NCBI RefSeq assembly: GCF_008801925.2
Contig: NZ_CP062804.1
Location: 1,364,001 to 1,428,000, forward strand
Source: Cupriavidus basilensis
Lineage (GTDB): Bacteria > Pseudomonadota > Gammaproteobacteria > Burkholderiales > Burkholderiaceae
Length of the DNA stretch: 64,000 nucleotides
Direction of reading: 5' to 3'
The notes under the pieces are model-generated. The model searched no databases. It had not been told where the DNA came from and worked only from the letters and a program-made list of their open reading frames with translations. Both the position numbers and the translations under genes were made by a program. Shown here in pieces: positions 27,188-35,884 of this stretch. Numbering within the stretch: the stretch's first letter is position 1; each line of letters starts with the position of its first letter.

Positions 27188-28159
27188 ATGCCCGACGCCG
27201 CCCACTTTTCGCTAGCCGCTCCCGGCACCGCGCACGCCGTGGTGGTAGGCGGCGGCACCATGGGCGCCGACGTGGCCGTGGTGCTCACCCGCGCGCACTG
27301 CCGCACCACCGTGGTGGAACCGGATACGCAGCGCGCGGAAGCGGTCGCCGCAAGGGTAGCCGCCAATCTTGCCGCGATCGGCCCGGCGGCCGAGGTTGGC
27401 CTGGCGGGACTGACGGTAGCCGCAGGGCTCGACGCAGTCGACTGGAGCACGGTCGACCTGGTGATCGAGTGCATCCCCGAGCGGCTCGACATCAAGCGCG
27501 CGCTGTTCGCCGACCTGGCCCAGCGTGCGCGCCCGGATGCCATCCTCGCCAGCAATAGCTCGAGTTTCCCGATCAGCGCCATCGGCGCGGGCCTGCCCAC
27601 CCGCGAGCGCATGCTCGGCCTGCATTTCTTCATGCCGGCGCACCTGGTGCCGCTGGTAGAGGTGGTGCTGGGCGAGGGCAGCGCCGAGGCCGGCGCCGAT
27701 GCCTTGATTGCTTTCATGCGCCGTTGCGGCATGGTGCCGGTCAAGGTGAAGAAGGACCTGCCGGGTTTCCTTGCCAACCGCCTGCAGCACGCGCTGTCGC
27801 GCGAAGCCTTCGACCTGATCGACCGCGGCATCGCCTCGCCCGAGGATGTGGATGCGGCGGTGCGCTTTGGCTTCGGCTTTCGTTTCCTGGCCGCCGGGCC
27901 GGTCATGCAGCGCGACCACGCTGGCATCGACGTGCACGCGGCAGCCGGGGCTACCATGTATCCGACCTTCAACAACGCGGCGGAGCCGGCCCGGTGCCTG
28001 ACCGAGCGCGCGTCGGACGGCCGCCACGGCATGAAGAGCGGCGAAGGCTTTTACCAGTGGACGCCGCAGACCATCGCCGCGGAACGCGAGCGCTATGACC
28101 GGCTGCTGCGCGCGGGGCTCGACCTGATCGCGCCGGAGCTGCCCAAGATCGAACCCTGA
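27188..28159 (+). CDS. 3-hydroxyacyl-CoA dehydrogenase family protein
   Basis: A 323-residue NAD-dependent dehydrogenase with Rossmann motif VVGGGTMGADVAVVL (residues 19-33), the conserved ASNSSSFPIS and GLHFFMPAHLVPLVEVV motifs, and a C-terminal helical domain. Size and pairing with a BKACE enzyme resemble L-carnitine dehydrogenase operons, in which a beta-hydroxy acid is oxidised to a beta-keto acid and then cleaved. The true substrate may be another beta-hydroxy acid. Confidence 0.88.
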   Translation: MPDAAHFSLAAPGTAHAVVVGGGTMGADVAVVLTRAHCRTTVVEPDTQRAEAVAARVAANLAAIGPAAEVGLAGLTVAAGLDAVDWSTVDLVIECIPERLDIKRALFADLAQRARPDAILASNSSSFPISAIGAGLPTRERMLGLHFFMPAHLVPLVEVVLGEGSAEAGADALIAFMRRCGMVPVKVKKDLPGFLANRLQHALSREAFDLIDRGIASPEDVDAAVRFGFGFRFLAAGPVMQRDHAGIDVHAAAGATMYPTFNNAAEPARCLTERASDGRHGMKSGEGFYQWTPQTIAAERERYDRLLRAGLDLIAPELPKIEP

Positions 28160-28231
28160 ACCTCACCGGATTCACAAGATTCACTAAACCGATGAGATCG
28201 ATCAGATCGATTTGGTAGACCAGAGCGCACT

Positions 28232-29074
28232 ATGAGTGAACACACCTTGCTGGCGGATTCGCCGCTGATCATTACCGTCGCGCCCAACGGCGCCTACAAG
28301 ACCGCCAAGGACCACCAGGCCGTGCCGCTGACCGCGGCGGCACTGGCGGCCGACGCGCGGGCCTGCCTGGAAGCCGGCGCGGCCATGATGCACATGCACG
28401 TGCGCCAGCCCGACGGCCGCCATTCGCTGGATCCACAGATTTATCGCGAAGCGCTTGCCGTGGTGAAGAAGGAAGTGGGCGACGCCCTGCTGGTCCAGGT
28501 GACCAGCGAAGCCGCCGGCATCTACCGCGCGGCCGAGCAGATCGCCATGGTGCGCGAGCTGCGGCCCGAGGCGGTTTCCATTGGGCTGCGCGAGATCGCC
28601 GTGCCGGACATTGCCGAGGCCGAGCTGGCCGATTTCCTGGCCTGGCTGGCACGCGAGCGCGTGATGACGCAGATCATCCTGTACGACGCAGCCGACGTGG
28701 CGCGCTGGCAAGCGCTGCGCGCGCGCGGGCTGGTGCCGCCGGGCGCCTGGTCGGTGCTGTTTGTGCTGGGCCGGTACTCGGCGGGGCAGGTATCGTCGCC
28801 GCGCGACCTGCTGCCGTTCCTGCAGGTCTATGACGGCGCGCTGCCGTGGGCGATCTGTGCCTTCGGGCGAGAGGAGAATGCCTGCGTGACCACGGCCGCC
28901 GCGTTTGGCGGGCACGTGCGGGTGGGCTTCGAGAACAACCTGAAGCTGCGCGACGGCAGCACCGCGCCAGGCAACGCGGCACTTGTCGGGCAGGCGGCCG
29001 AAGGCGCGCGCACGCTTGGGCGCCCGCTAGCTTCGGCCAACGAAGCCAGGCAAATCTACAGCGAGATCCGCTGA
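28232..29074 (+). CDS. beta-keto acid cleavage enzyme (BKACE, DUF849)
   Basis: A 280-residue Zn-dependent TIM-barrel enzyme. MMHMHVRQPDGRHS near residues 51-64 supplies the metal histidines, and HVRVGFENNL near the C-terminus is the other family signature. BKACE enzymes condense a beta-keto acid with acetyl-CoA to give acetoacetate and a new CoA ester. It lies 72 bases after the dehydrogenase that could make its beta-keto substrate. Confidence 0.92.
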   Translation: MSEHTLLADSPLIITVAPNGAYKTAKDHQAVPLTAAALAADARACLEAGAAMMHMHVRQPDGRHSLDPQIYREALAVVKKEVGDALLVQVTSEAAGIYRAAEQIAMVRELRPEAVSIGLREIAVPDIAEAELADFLAWLARERVMTQIILYDAADVARWQALRARGLVPPGAWSVLFVLGRYSAGQVSSPRDLLPFLQVYDGALPWAICAFGREENACVTTAAAFGGHVRVGFENNLKLRDGSTAPGNAALVGQAAEGARTLGRPLASANEARQIYSEIR

Positions 29075-29097
29075 TCGGCGGCGCTCGGCGCCGATGC

Positions 29098-29364
29098 TTA
29101 CGCGCCGTCGCTGAACGAGTCGCGGGTGCCGTTGCGCGCGCCGTCGGTGAACGGGTCCCGCGTGCCGCTGCGTGCGCCATCGGTAAACGGGTCGCGCGGG
29201 CCGAGCTTGTTGGCGCCCTGGGTGTAGATGTCCCGCGCCTGGCCGGTGGCCGCGCCATCGAGATACGGGTCCACGCTGCGCGGGGCGGCGCTGGCGAGGC
29301 TGGCGGCACCGCCAAGGGTGGCGGCCAGCGCCGTGGCGAGCAGGGCTTGCTTGAGTGTACGCAT
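29098..29364 (-). CDS. small secreted protein with 12-residue repeats
   Basis: An 88-residue exported protein. A signal peptide (MRTLKQALLATALAATLGGA..., cleavage near ASAAPRS) is followed by VDPYLDGAA, then RDPFTDGAR-type units repeated with a 12-residue period to the C-terminus. GGAGAGAAACA precedes the ATG. I do not recognise a named family. A palindrome nearly identical to the one before copRS lies about 95 bases upstream (29459-29476), so copper or CopR control is inferred. The acidic/aromatic repeat (D-x-F-x-D-G) could bind cations. Confidence 0.75.
   Translation of the reverse strand: MRTLKQALLATALAATLGGAASLASAAPRSVDPYLDGAATGQARDIYTQGANKLGPRDPFTDGARSGTRDPFTDGARNGTRDSFSDGA
29101..29196. 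repeat. 36-bp coding repeats (2.7 copies)
   Basis: Residues 57-88 of the small secreted protein are R-D-P-F-T-D-G-A-R-(S/N)-G-T twice, then a diverged R-D-S-F-S-D-G-A, giving a 36-base period in the DNA. Confidence 0.85.
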
Positions 29365-29869
29365 TGTTTCTCTCCGAGGATTCGAGGGGCGGGCGATCTC
29401 TTTCGATCGACCGTGCTGGCAGTCTAAGAAACAGGCACCCACGACAACATGACCGGCACATGACAATGCTGTCATGCAGCGGGCGTTGCCTCGGCGGCAT
29501 CGCTTGTCCGCCGCCACGTGCTTTCCACAAGCTCCAACGCCTTCGAAGTTCGCGCAAAGTCTTCCCGTGGCGCCCCAACTTTTGCCAACTGGCGTGACTC
29601 GCCAATCCTGGCGGGGAGTAACTTGGCTCGGCACGCCCAAACTGTGTCGAAAATGTGCCAAAAATCTCATAAATTCTTAATCATTGGCGAAAACGCGCAA
29701 TCAAGCTATCCTTGCCCGATTGTCGGGCGTGCAGCACACCATCCGCCCGTCAAGGGCGGCTGCAGGGAGGTTGGGCAACGGTTCCGGCATGACCAGTGGC
29801 CGCCGGCGCGGATACCATGGCCGAAAACGGCGACCGAAGATGACATAAGGCCTGAAAAGGTCGTGAAAC
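29365..29869. other. intergenic region before the ynb-like operon
   Basis: No gene recognised. It contains the CopR-like palindrome at 29459-29476 on the left. On the right is an AT-rich stretch around 29650-29710 that probably holds the promoter of the rightward lipid operon, followed by a perfect GCCCGA-TTG-TCGGGC hairpin at 29714-29728 in what would be its long leader. Confidence 0.45.
29459..29476. promoter_or_regulatory. CopR-like box upstream of the repeat-protein gene
   Basis: CATGACA-ATGC-TGTCATG, a perfect 7-base inverted repeat. Its first 14 bases match the box at 45011-45028 between copRS and the copper operon. It is placed to control the leftward gene ending at 29098. Confidence 0.6.
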
Positions 29870-30535
29870 ATGACGCTTTACCAGATCAAACCGAAGTTCC
29901 AGGCTCTTCTGCGGCCATTGGTGAAGCGCCTTGCCGCGCGCGGCGTTACCGCCAACCAGGTCACGCTGGCTGCGGCTGGCGGGTCATTGGTAGCGGGGGC
30001 GCTGGTGGCCGCGCTAGCCTGGCTGCCGGGCGTGTTCCTGCTGATGCCGCTCTGGCTGTTCGTGCGCATGGCGCTCAACGCCATCGACGGCATGCTGGCC
30101 CGCGAACACGGGCAGCAGAGCGTGTTGGGCGCCTATCTCAATGAACTTGGGGACATCGTCTCCGATATTGCGCTGATCCTGCCGTTCGCCCTCGTTGTGC
30201 CGTTTGGTGCCGGCGAGATCATGGTGTTTGCGCTGCTGGCCGTCATCGTCGAGTGCGCTGGCCTGATCGGGCCGCTGGCGGGTGCCAGCCGCCGCTACGA
30301 CGGCCCCCTGGGCAAGAGCGACCGGGCCCTGGTGCTGGGCGCGCTGGGCTTATGGGCCGGCCTCGGGCTGAGCCTGGCGCACGCAGCCCACTGGCTGTGG
30401 GTGCTGTTGTCGCTGCTGTCGTTGCTGACCATCGCCAACCGGGTGCGCCGCGGCGTGGCCGAGGGCGAGCAGGCACGCCAGGCCCGCGCCCAGGCAGCCC
30501 CGCACGCCAAATCGTCTTCCCAACCCGTGGAGTGA
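29870..30535 (+). CDS. ynbA: CDP-alcohol phosphatidyltransferase, YnbA type
   Basis: A 221-residue integral membrane enzyme with the start MTLYQIKPKFQALLRP, very like E. coli YnbA. The CDP-alcohol phosphotransferase motif is visible as N70-x2-D73-G-x2-A-R-x8-G87-x3-N91-x3-D95. The first and third aspartates of the usual motif are Asn, as I recall for YnbA itself, so metal binding may differ from PgsA and PssA. First gene of a six-gene operon that also holds a CDP-diacylglycerol synthase homologue. Confidence 0.85.
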   Translation: MTLYQIKPKFQALLRPLVKRLAARGVTANQVTLAAAGGSLVAGALVAALAWLPGVFLLMPLWLFVRMALNAIDGMLAREHGQQSVLGAYLNELGDIVSDIALILPFALVVPFGAGEIMVFALLAVIVECAGLIGPLAGASRRYDGPLGKSDRALVLGALGLWAGLGLSLAHAAHWLWVLLSLLSLLTIANRVRRGVAEGEQARQARAQAAPHAKSSSQPVE

Positions 30536-30541
30536 TGCTAC

Positions 30542-32332
30542 GTGGATAGTCAAACCGGCCGTACCGCTGTTGAGTCACAGTTCGAAACCCACGATGGCCA
30601 GCCGCTGTTCTATCGCCACTGGCCTGCGGCGCCCGCCACGGGCCAGGCACCGCAGGGCGCCGTTGTGCTGTTTCACCGCGGGCACGAGCATTCGGGCCGC
30701 ATCGCCCACCTGGTGGACGAACTGGGCTTGCCCGGCCACGCCTTCTTTGCCTGGGACGCGCGCGGCCATGGCCGTTCGCCGGGCGAGCGCGGCTATAGCC
30801 CCAGCCTGGCCACATCGGTGCGCGATATCCAGACGTTCATCGACCACATCGCCACCGAGCACGGCATTCCGGTAGAACGCATTGCCGTGGTCGCGCAGAG
30901 CGTTGGCGCTGTCCTGGCGTCAACGTGGGTGCACGACTACGCGCCGCGGATCCGCGCCCTTGTGCTGGCTTCGCCGGCGTTCAAGGTCAAGCTCTACGTG
31001 CCGCTGGCGCGGCCGGGCCTCAAGCTCATGCACAAGCTGCGGGGCAAGTTCTTCGTCAACAGCTACGTCAAGGCCAGGTTCCTCACGCACGATCCCGAGC
31101 GCATCGCCAGTTACCAGCAAGATCCGCTGATTACGCGCCCGATTGCCGTCAATATCCTGCTGGATCTCTACGAGACGGCCGATCGCATCGTGGCCGATGC
31201 GGCCGCCATCACCGTGCCCACGCAGTTGCTGATCTCCGGCGCGGACTGGGTGGTGCATCGTGGCCCGCAGGATGCGTTCTATGAGCGGCTGGGTTCCAGC
31301 GTCAAGGAGCGCATCGTGCTGGACGGCTTCTACCACGACACCTTGGGCGAGCGCGACCGCGCGCAGGCCGTGGCGGCGGCGCGGCGCTTTATCGTGCGTG
31401 AGTTCGAGACGCCATCGGCGCCGGTCTCCCTGCTGAGCGCCGATCGCAGCGGTGCTTTCAAGGATGAGTCCGACCGGCTGGCGCAGCCGCTGTCCCCGGC
31501 CAGCCCGGCAGGCATCTACTGGGGCCTCGCGCGCGCCGGCCTGAAGTTCGGCGGCCTGCTGTCCGACGGGGTGCGGCTCGGGCACAAGACCGGTTTCGAT
31601 TCTGGCTCCACGCTTGACTACGTCTACTGCAACAAGGCGCAGGGGCGGTTTGGCGTCGGCCCGATGGTCGACCGCAACTACCTGGACGCGATCGGCTGGC
31701 GGGGCATCCGCCAGCGCAAGGTGAACATCGAGGAGCTGCTTGGCGTTGCCATCGACAGCCTGCGCGCCGCCGGCGTGCCGGTGCGCATTGTCGACATCGC
31801 CGCGGGCCATGGCCGCTATGTGCTGGAGGCGCTGGCCGCCAAGAGCATCGACGGAGCGGCTGCGCAACAGGTACAGAGCATCCTGCTGCGCGACTACAGC
31901 GATATCAACGTGCAACAGGGCCGCGCGCTGATCCGCAGCAAGGGCCTGTCCGACATTGCTCGCTTCGAGAAGGGCGACGCCTTCGACGGCGACGACCTCG
32001 CCGCGCTCGATCCGGCCCCCACGCTGGCCATCGTCTCGGGCCTGTATGAGCTGTTCGGCGACAACGGCATGGTGTCTCGCTCGCTTGGCGGCCTGTCGCG
32101 GGCGGTGGCACCGGGCGGCTACCTCGTCTATACCGGGCAGCCCTGGCACCCGCAGCTCGAGTTCATCGCGCGCGCGCTCACCAGCCATCGCGCAGGCTCG
32201 GCCTGGGTGATGCGGCGCCGCTCGCAGGCGGAGATGGATGAGCTGGTGCGGCAAGCCGGCTTCGAGAAGATCGCGCAGCGTATCGACCCGTGGGGCATCT
32301 TCACGGTCAGCCTGGCGCGCAGGGCCGCGTGA
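30542..32332 (+). CDS. ynbC: alpha/beta hydrolase - methyltransferase fusion, YnbC type
   Basis: A 596-residue two-domain protein starting at GTG with GGAG upstream. Residues 20-285 are a lysophospholipase-like alpha/beta hydrolase: oxyanion loop FHRGHEHSGR, nucleophile S120 in AQSVGA, and acid and base near D235 and H265. Residues 320-596 are a class I SAM methyltransferase with motif I VRIVDIAAGHGRYVL (about 414-428). The same fusion occurs in E. coli YnbC. It may hydrolyse and methylate a lipid intermediate; the reaction is not established. Confidence 0.88.
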   Translation: MDSQTGRTAVESQFETHDGQPLFYRHWPAAPATGQAPQGAVVLFHRGHEHSGRIAHLVDELGLPGHAFFAWDARGHGRSPGERGYSPSLATSVRDIQTFIDHIATEHGIPVERIAVVAQSVGAVLASTWVHDYAPRIRALVLASPAFKVKLYVPLARPGLKLMHKLRGKFFVNSYVKARFLTHDPERIASYQQDPLITRPIAVNILLDLYETADRIVADAAAITVPTQLLISGADWVVHRGPQDAFYERLGSSVKERIVLDGFYHDTLGERDRAQAVAAARRFIVREFETPSAPVSLLSADRSGAFKDESDRLAQPLSPASPAGIYWGLARAGLKFGGLLSDGVRLGHKTGFDSGSTLDYVYCNKAQGRFGVGPMVDRNYLDAIGWRGIRQRKVNIEELLGVAIDSLRAAGVPVRIVDIAAGHGRYVLEALAAKSIDGAAAQQVQSILLRDYSDINVQQGRALIRSKGLSDIARFEKGDAFDGDDLAALDPAPTLAIVSGLYELFGDNGMVSRSLGGLSRAVAPGGYLVYTGQPWHPQLEFIARALTSHRAGSAWVMRRRSQAEMDELVRQAGFEKIAQRIDPWGIFTVSLARRAA

Positions 32333-33753
32333 TGCTGCGCCAGCAGGCCGAAGACCGGGCCGCGGACATGGCCGCAGGGGAGCCGGGCGCTGCCCAGGCT
32401 CGCCCCTGGGGCCTTGCCGTGGTCCTGCTGGCTGGCATGGGCGCCTTGTTTTTCTCGTCCTATGGGCTGGCCAACTGGCTGGCGAGCCAGCGTGCCGAGG
32501 TCCCGTTCTTCTACTTTGCATGGGAGCGGCACATTCCCTTTGTGCCCTGGAGCATCGTGCCGTACTGGTCGATCGACCTGCTCTACGGACTGTCCTTTTT
32601 CCTCTGGCGCACGCGCGCCGATCTGCTTGTCCATGCCAAGCGCTTGCTGGCGGCGCAACTGATCTCGGTGGCCTGCTTCATCGCCTTTCCGCTGCGTTTC
32701 GCCTTTGATCGCCCGCAGGCCGACGGCGTGCCCGGCCACCTCTTCACGCTGCTGGGCGGCTTCGACAAGCCGTTCAACCAGGCGCCGTCACTGCACATCA
32801 GCCTGCTGGTGATCCTGTGGGTGGCCTATGCCATGCACGCGCGCGGCGCCTGGCGCTGGCTGCTGCACGGCTGGTTCGCGCTGATCGGCGTGTCGGTGCT
32901 GACCACGTACCAGCACCATGTCATCGATGTGCCCACCGGCTGGCTGGTGGGCTGGTTCTGCGTTTTCCTGTTTCCCTTCGGGATGGGGCAGGGCAATGCA
33001 GAGCCCGCTGCCCGCGTGCGCACGCGGCAACTGGCCGGGCGCTACGCAGTGGGCGCACTGGCCGTCGGGGGGGTAGCGCTGGCGCTGTTGCCCGCCTCGG
33101 CCCTCGCCGCCTTGCTGCTGGGCTGGCTGGCCCTGTCGCTGGCTTGCGTCGCGGCGATCTACCGGCAGGGCGTTGCGGCCATGTTCCAGAAGCGCCACGA
33201 CGGCACCATGCCGATGGCCACGCGCTGGGTGCTGGCGCCCTACCTGCTGGGCGCGCTGGCCAACTCGCGCTGGTGGACGCGCCGCCAGCCCGGCGCCAGC
33301 CAGATCGTGCCCGGCCTCTGGGTCGGCCGCTTCCCTGGCGGCGCCGAACTGCGCCGCCTCGGGGCCGATGCCGTGCTCGACCTGACCGCCGAGCTGCCGC
33401 GGCTGGCGGATGCCGCCTGGTACCGCTGCGTGCCGGTGCTGGACCTGACCGTGCCCGCGCCGGCGCAGCTGGACGAAGCGGTGGCCGTGCTGGAAGCCTG
33501 GCATCGCGATGGCCGCAAGGTGCTTGTATGCTGCGCGTTGGGGTATTCGCGCAGCGCGCTGGTGGCCGCCGCCTGGATCGCAGGCCACGCTGGCGCGCGC
33601 GATGCCGGGCAGGCGCTGGCCCTGCTGCGCAAGGGGCGTCCGGCGGTGGTGCTGGGCCCGGATAGCGTGGCAGCGCTGTCGCAATTCATCCGCCGCCGGC
33701 AGGCGGCTGCACAGTCTTCTGGGGGAGCAGGCCATGTCCGTTCCGATGCATGA
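32332..33753 (+). CDS. ynbD: PAP2-like / dual-specificity phosphatase fusion, YnbD type
   Basis: A 473-residue protein. Six or so membrane helices carry PAP2-type motifs (APSLHIS near 152 and YQHHVIDVPTG near 193), followed by a C-terminal dual-specificity phosphatase loop C401-A-L-G-Y-S-R407. The residue before the catalytic Cys is another Cys instead of the usual His. The ATG at 32332 overlaps the stop of the preceding gene (TGATG). In E. coli YnbD has the same layout. Probably a lipid phosphate phosphatase acting on a product such as phosphatidylglycerophosphate-like species. Confidence 0.87.
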   Translation: MLRQQAEDRAADMAAGEPGAAQARPWGLAVVLLAGMGALFFSSYGLANWLASQRAEVPFFYFAWERHIPFVPWSIVPYWSIDLLYGLSFFLWRTRADLLVHAKRLLAAQLISVACFIAFPLRFAFDRPQADGVPGHLFTLLGGFDKPFNQAPSLHISLLVILWVAYAMHARGAWRWLLHGWFALIGVSVLTTYQHHVIDVPTGWLVGWFCVFLFPFGMGQGNAEPAARVRTRQLAGRYAVGALAVGGVALALLPASALAALLLGWLALSLACVAAIYRQGVAAMFQKRHDGTMPMATRWVLAPYLLGALANSRWWTRRQPGASQIVPGLWVGRFPGGAELRRLGADAVLDLTAELPRLADAAWYRCVPVLDLTVPAPAQLDEAVAVLEAWHRDGRKVLVCCALGYSRSALVAAAWIAGHAGARDAGQALALLRKGRPAVVLGPDSVAALSQFIRRRQAAAQSSGGAGHVRSDA

Positions 33754-34204
33754 CGACCATCACCTGGATGCCGCCGCCGGGCACTGGATGGCGCAGGCCG
33801 CAGTGGGTGGACTCGATGGCGCGGGCCGCGTGCTCTGGGCCGGGTTGGTGCTGGCACTCATCAATCTGCTGCTGGCCGGTACCCTGTCGCCGGCGGGGCA
33901 GATCTATCTGGTGCTTGGCATCGTGGCGGCGCTGCTCGGCGCGGTCCAGCTGTGGCTGCTGATCCGCGTGGCAATCGATCGCCGCTTGTTTGCCGCGCTT
34001 GCCGAGGCCTTGCGCATCGCCGATCCAGTCTCGACGCTGGCCTCGCTGGACCAGGCGCTGGCGCTGCTCGGATGGGCGGCTCCCGAGGCCGCCGGGCGAT
34101 CCCTGGCGCGGCGCGTTCGCGGCGCTTTGCGCTTTCTCCACTGGGCCGCGGGACTCGCCGCCCTGCAATTGCTGGTGGCCTTGCTGCTACTGCTGCTGAG
34201 ATAA
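33734..34204 (+). CDS. small membrane protein of the ynb-like operon
   Basis: A 156-residue protein with three hydrophobic segments (about 32-52, 57-78 and 136-156) around a cytoplasmic helical region. It overlaps the phosphatase gene by 20 bases and has GGGGAGCAGGCC before its ATG at 33734. It is not one of the four E. coli ynb genes; I do not recognise the family. Its position between phosphatase and acyltransferase suggests a scaffold or accessory subunit. Confidence 0.75.
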   Translation: MSVPMHDDHHLDAAAGHWMAQAAVGGLDGAGRVLWAGLVLALINLLLAGTLSPAGQIYLVLGIVAALLGAVQLWLLIRVAIDRRLFAALAEALRIADPVSTLASLDQALALLGWAAPEAAGRSLARRVRGALRFLHWAAGLAALQLLVALLLLLLR

Positions 34205-34210
34205 CACACG

Positions 34211-34837
34211 ATGTGGATTTCCAGACTGGTGGCGCGCGCCATCATCCTGTTCGCGCGCTTGCTGACTGGCATGCAGGCGCGCTGGAACGGCTGCCTGCCC
34301 GCCGCGGCGCAGCGTATCTATTTTGCCAATCACAGCAGCCATGGCGACTTCGTGCTGATCTGGGGCTGCCTGCCGCCGGAGCTGCGCTCGCTTACGCGGC
34401 CCGTGGCCGGCGCGGACTACTGGAACAAGTCGGCGTTGCGCCGCTTTATCGGCAAGGATGTATTCAACGCGCTGCTGATCGATCGCACCCGCAGCGAGCC
34501 GGGCAGCGATCCCGTGGCCCTGATGCAGCAGGCGGTGCGCAAAGGCGACTCGCTGATCCTGTTTCCCGAGGGCACGCGCAATACCACCGACGAACGGCTT
34601 CTGCCCTTCAAGAGCGGCATCTACCACCTGGCGAAGGCTTGCACAGAGATCGAGTTCGTGCCCGTGTGGATCGACAACCTCAACCGCGTGATGCCCAAGG
34701 GCGAGATCGTGCCGGTGCCCCTGCTATGTACCGTGACGTTCGGCAAGCCGCTGACCCTTGGCGCGGAAGAAGCCAAGGATGACTTCCTGGCGCGCTGCCG
34801 GGACGGCCTGCTGACGTTGGCGCCCGCGCTGGACTAA
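34211..34837 (+). CDS. 1-acylglycerol-3-phosphate acyltransferase family (PlsC-like)
   Basis: A 208-residue membrane-associated acyltransferase with the catalytic H-x4-D motif at H41-D46 (NHSSHGDFVL) and the substrate motif FPEGTRN at 118-124. It lies 6 bases after the small membrane protein. It would transfer an acyl chain to a lysophospholipid or an unusual glycerol-phosphate headgroup, giving the operon a way to build or remodel its own lipid. Confidence 0.9.
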   Translation: MWISRLVARAIILFARLLTGMQARWNGCLPAAAQRIYFANHSSHGDFVLIWGCLPPELRSLTRPVAGADYWNKSALRRFIGKDVFNALLIDRTRSEPGSDPVALMQQAVRKGDSLILFPEGTRNTTDERLLPFKSGIYHLAKACTEIEFVPVWIDNLNRVMPKGEIVPVPLLCTVTFGKPLTLGAEEAKDDFLARCRDGLLTLAPALD

Positions 34838-34843
34838 GAACCC

Positions 34844-35806
34844 ATGACCTTTCCTCACCTGACCATGATGCATGAGACGTGGCTGCTGTTTGGCGGCGTG
34901 CTGGGCGTACTCGTGCTGGCTTCCACGGTGACCGCGCTGCTGCGCTGGCGCGTGGCCCGGGGCGGCCCGCACGCGGTCATCGACAACCTTGCCGCGCGCG
35001 TGTCGGCATGGTGGTGGATGATCGGCGTGCTAGGGGTAGCGTTCGTGATGGGGCGCACCGCCATCATCGTGTTGTTCTACCTGCTGTCGTTCTTCGCCTT
35101 GCGCGAGTTCATCACCATCACCACCACGCGGCGGGGGGACCATCGCGCCATCGTCGCCGCCTTCTTCGTCTTCCTGCCGTTGCAATACGTGCTGGTGTAC
35201 ACCGGCTGGTACGGGCTGTTTTCCATCTTCATCCCGGTCTACGCTTTCCTGATCCTGCCCATACTTTCCGCGCTGTCCGCGGAGACCACGCGCTTTCTCG
35301 AGCGTTGCGCGGGGGTGCAGTGGGCGGTGATGATCTGCGTGTTCTGCGTATCGCATGTGCCGGCGTTGCTGACCTTGCCGATTCCCGGCTTCGAGGATCG
35401 CAACCTGCTGCTGATCGCATTCCTGGTGATCGTGGTGCAGGGCAGCGACGTGCTGCAGTACGTGTGGGGCAAGCTGCTAGGCAAGACCAAGATCGCGCCG
35501 CTGCTGTCGCCGTCCAAGACCGTGGAAGGCTTTGTCGGCGGCGTGGCCAGCGCCACCGCGCTGGGCGCCTCGCTCTGGTGGATCACGCCCTACGGCTCAC
35601 CCTGGAAGGCGGGGCTGATCGCGCTGGTGATCGCCTTGATGGGCTTCCTGGGCGGGCTGGTGATGTCGGCGATCAAGCGCGACCGCAACATCAAGGACTG
35701 GGGCCAGATGATCCAGGGCCACGGCGGCATGCTTGACCGGCTGGACTCGGTAGTGTTCGCCGCGCCGATCTTCTTTCACATCACGCGGTACTGGTGGGTG
35801 CCCTGA
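34844..35806 (+). CDS. ynbB: phosphatidate cytidylyltransferase, YnbB type
   Basis: A 320-residue polytopic protein with eight or so helices and the complete CdsA signature near the C-terminus (SAIKRDRNIKDWGQMIQGHG... then DRLDS). It makes CDP-diacylglycerol or a CDP-activated analogue, the substrate for the CDP-alcohol phosphatidyltransferase that begins the operon. The gene starts 6 bases after the acyltransferase and is the last of the six. Confidence 0.92.
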   Translation: MTFPHLTMMHETWLLFGGVLGVLVLASTVTALLRWRVARGGPHAVIDNLAARVSAWWWMIGVLGVAFVMGRTAIIVLFYLLSFFALREFITITTTRRGDHRAIVAAFFVFLPLQYVLVYTGWYGLFSIFIPVYAFLILPILSALSAETTRFLERCAGVQWAVMICVFCVSHVPALLTLPIPGFEDRNLLLIAFLVIVVQGSDVLQYVWGKLLGKTKIAPLLSPSKTVEGFVGGVASATALGASLWWITPYGSPWKAGLIALVIALMGFLGGLVMSAIKRDRNIKDWGQMIQGHGGMLDRLDSVVFAAPIFFHITRYWWVP

Positions 35807-35884
35807 GCGGGTCCATCGCCTTCGTCGTTATTTTTCTTGAATTTTTCCGGTCCAGCCTGCGTGTTGGCCCGGCACGTTGTCATC

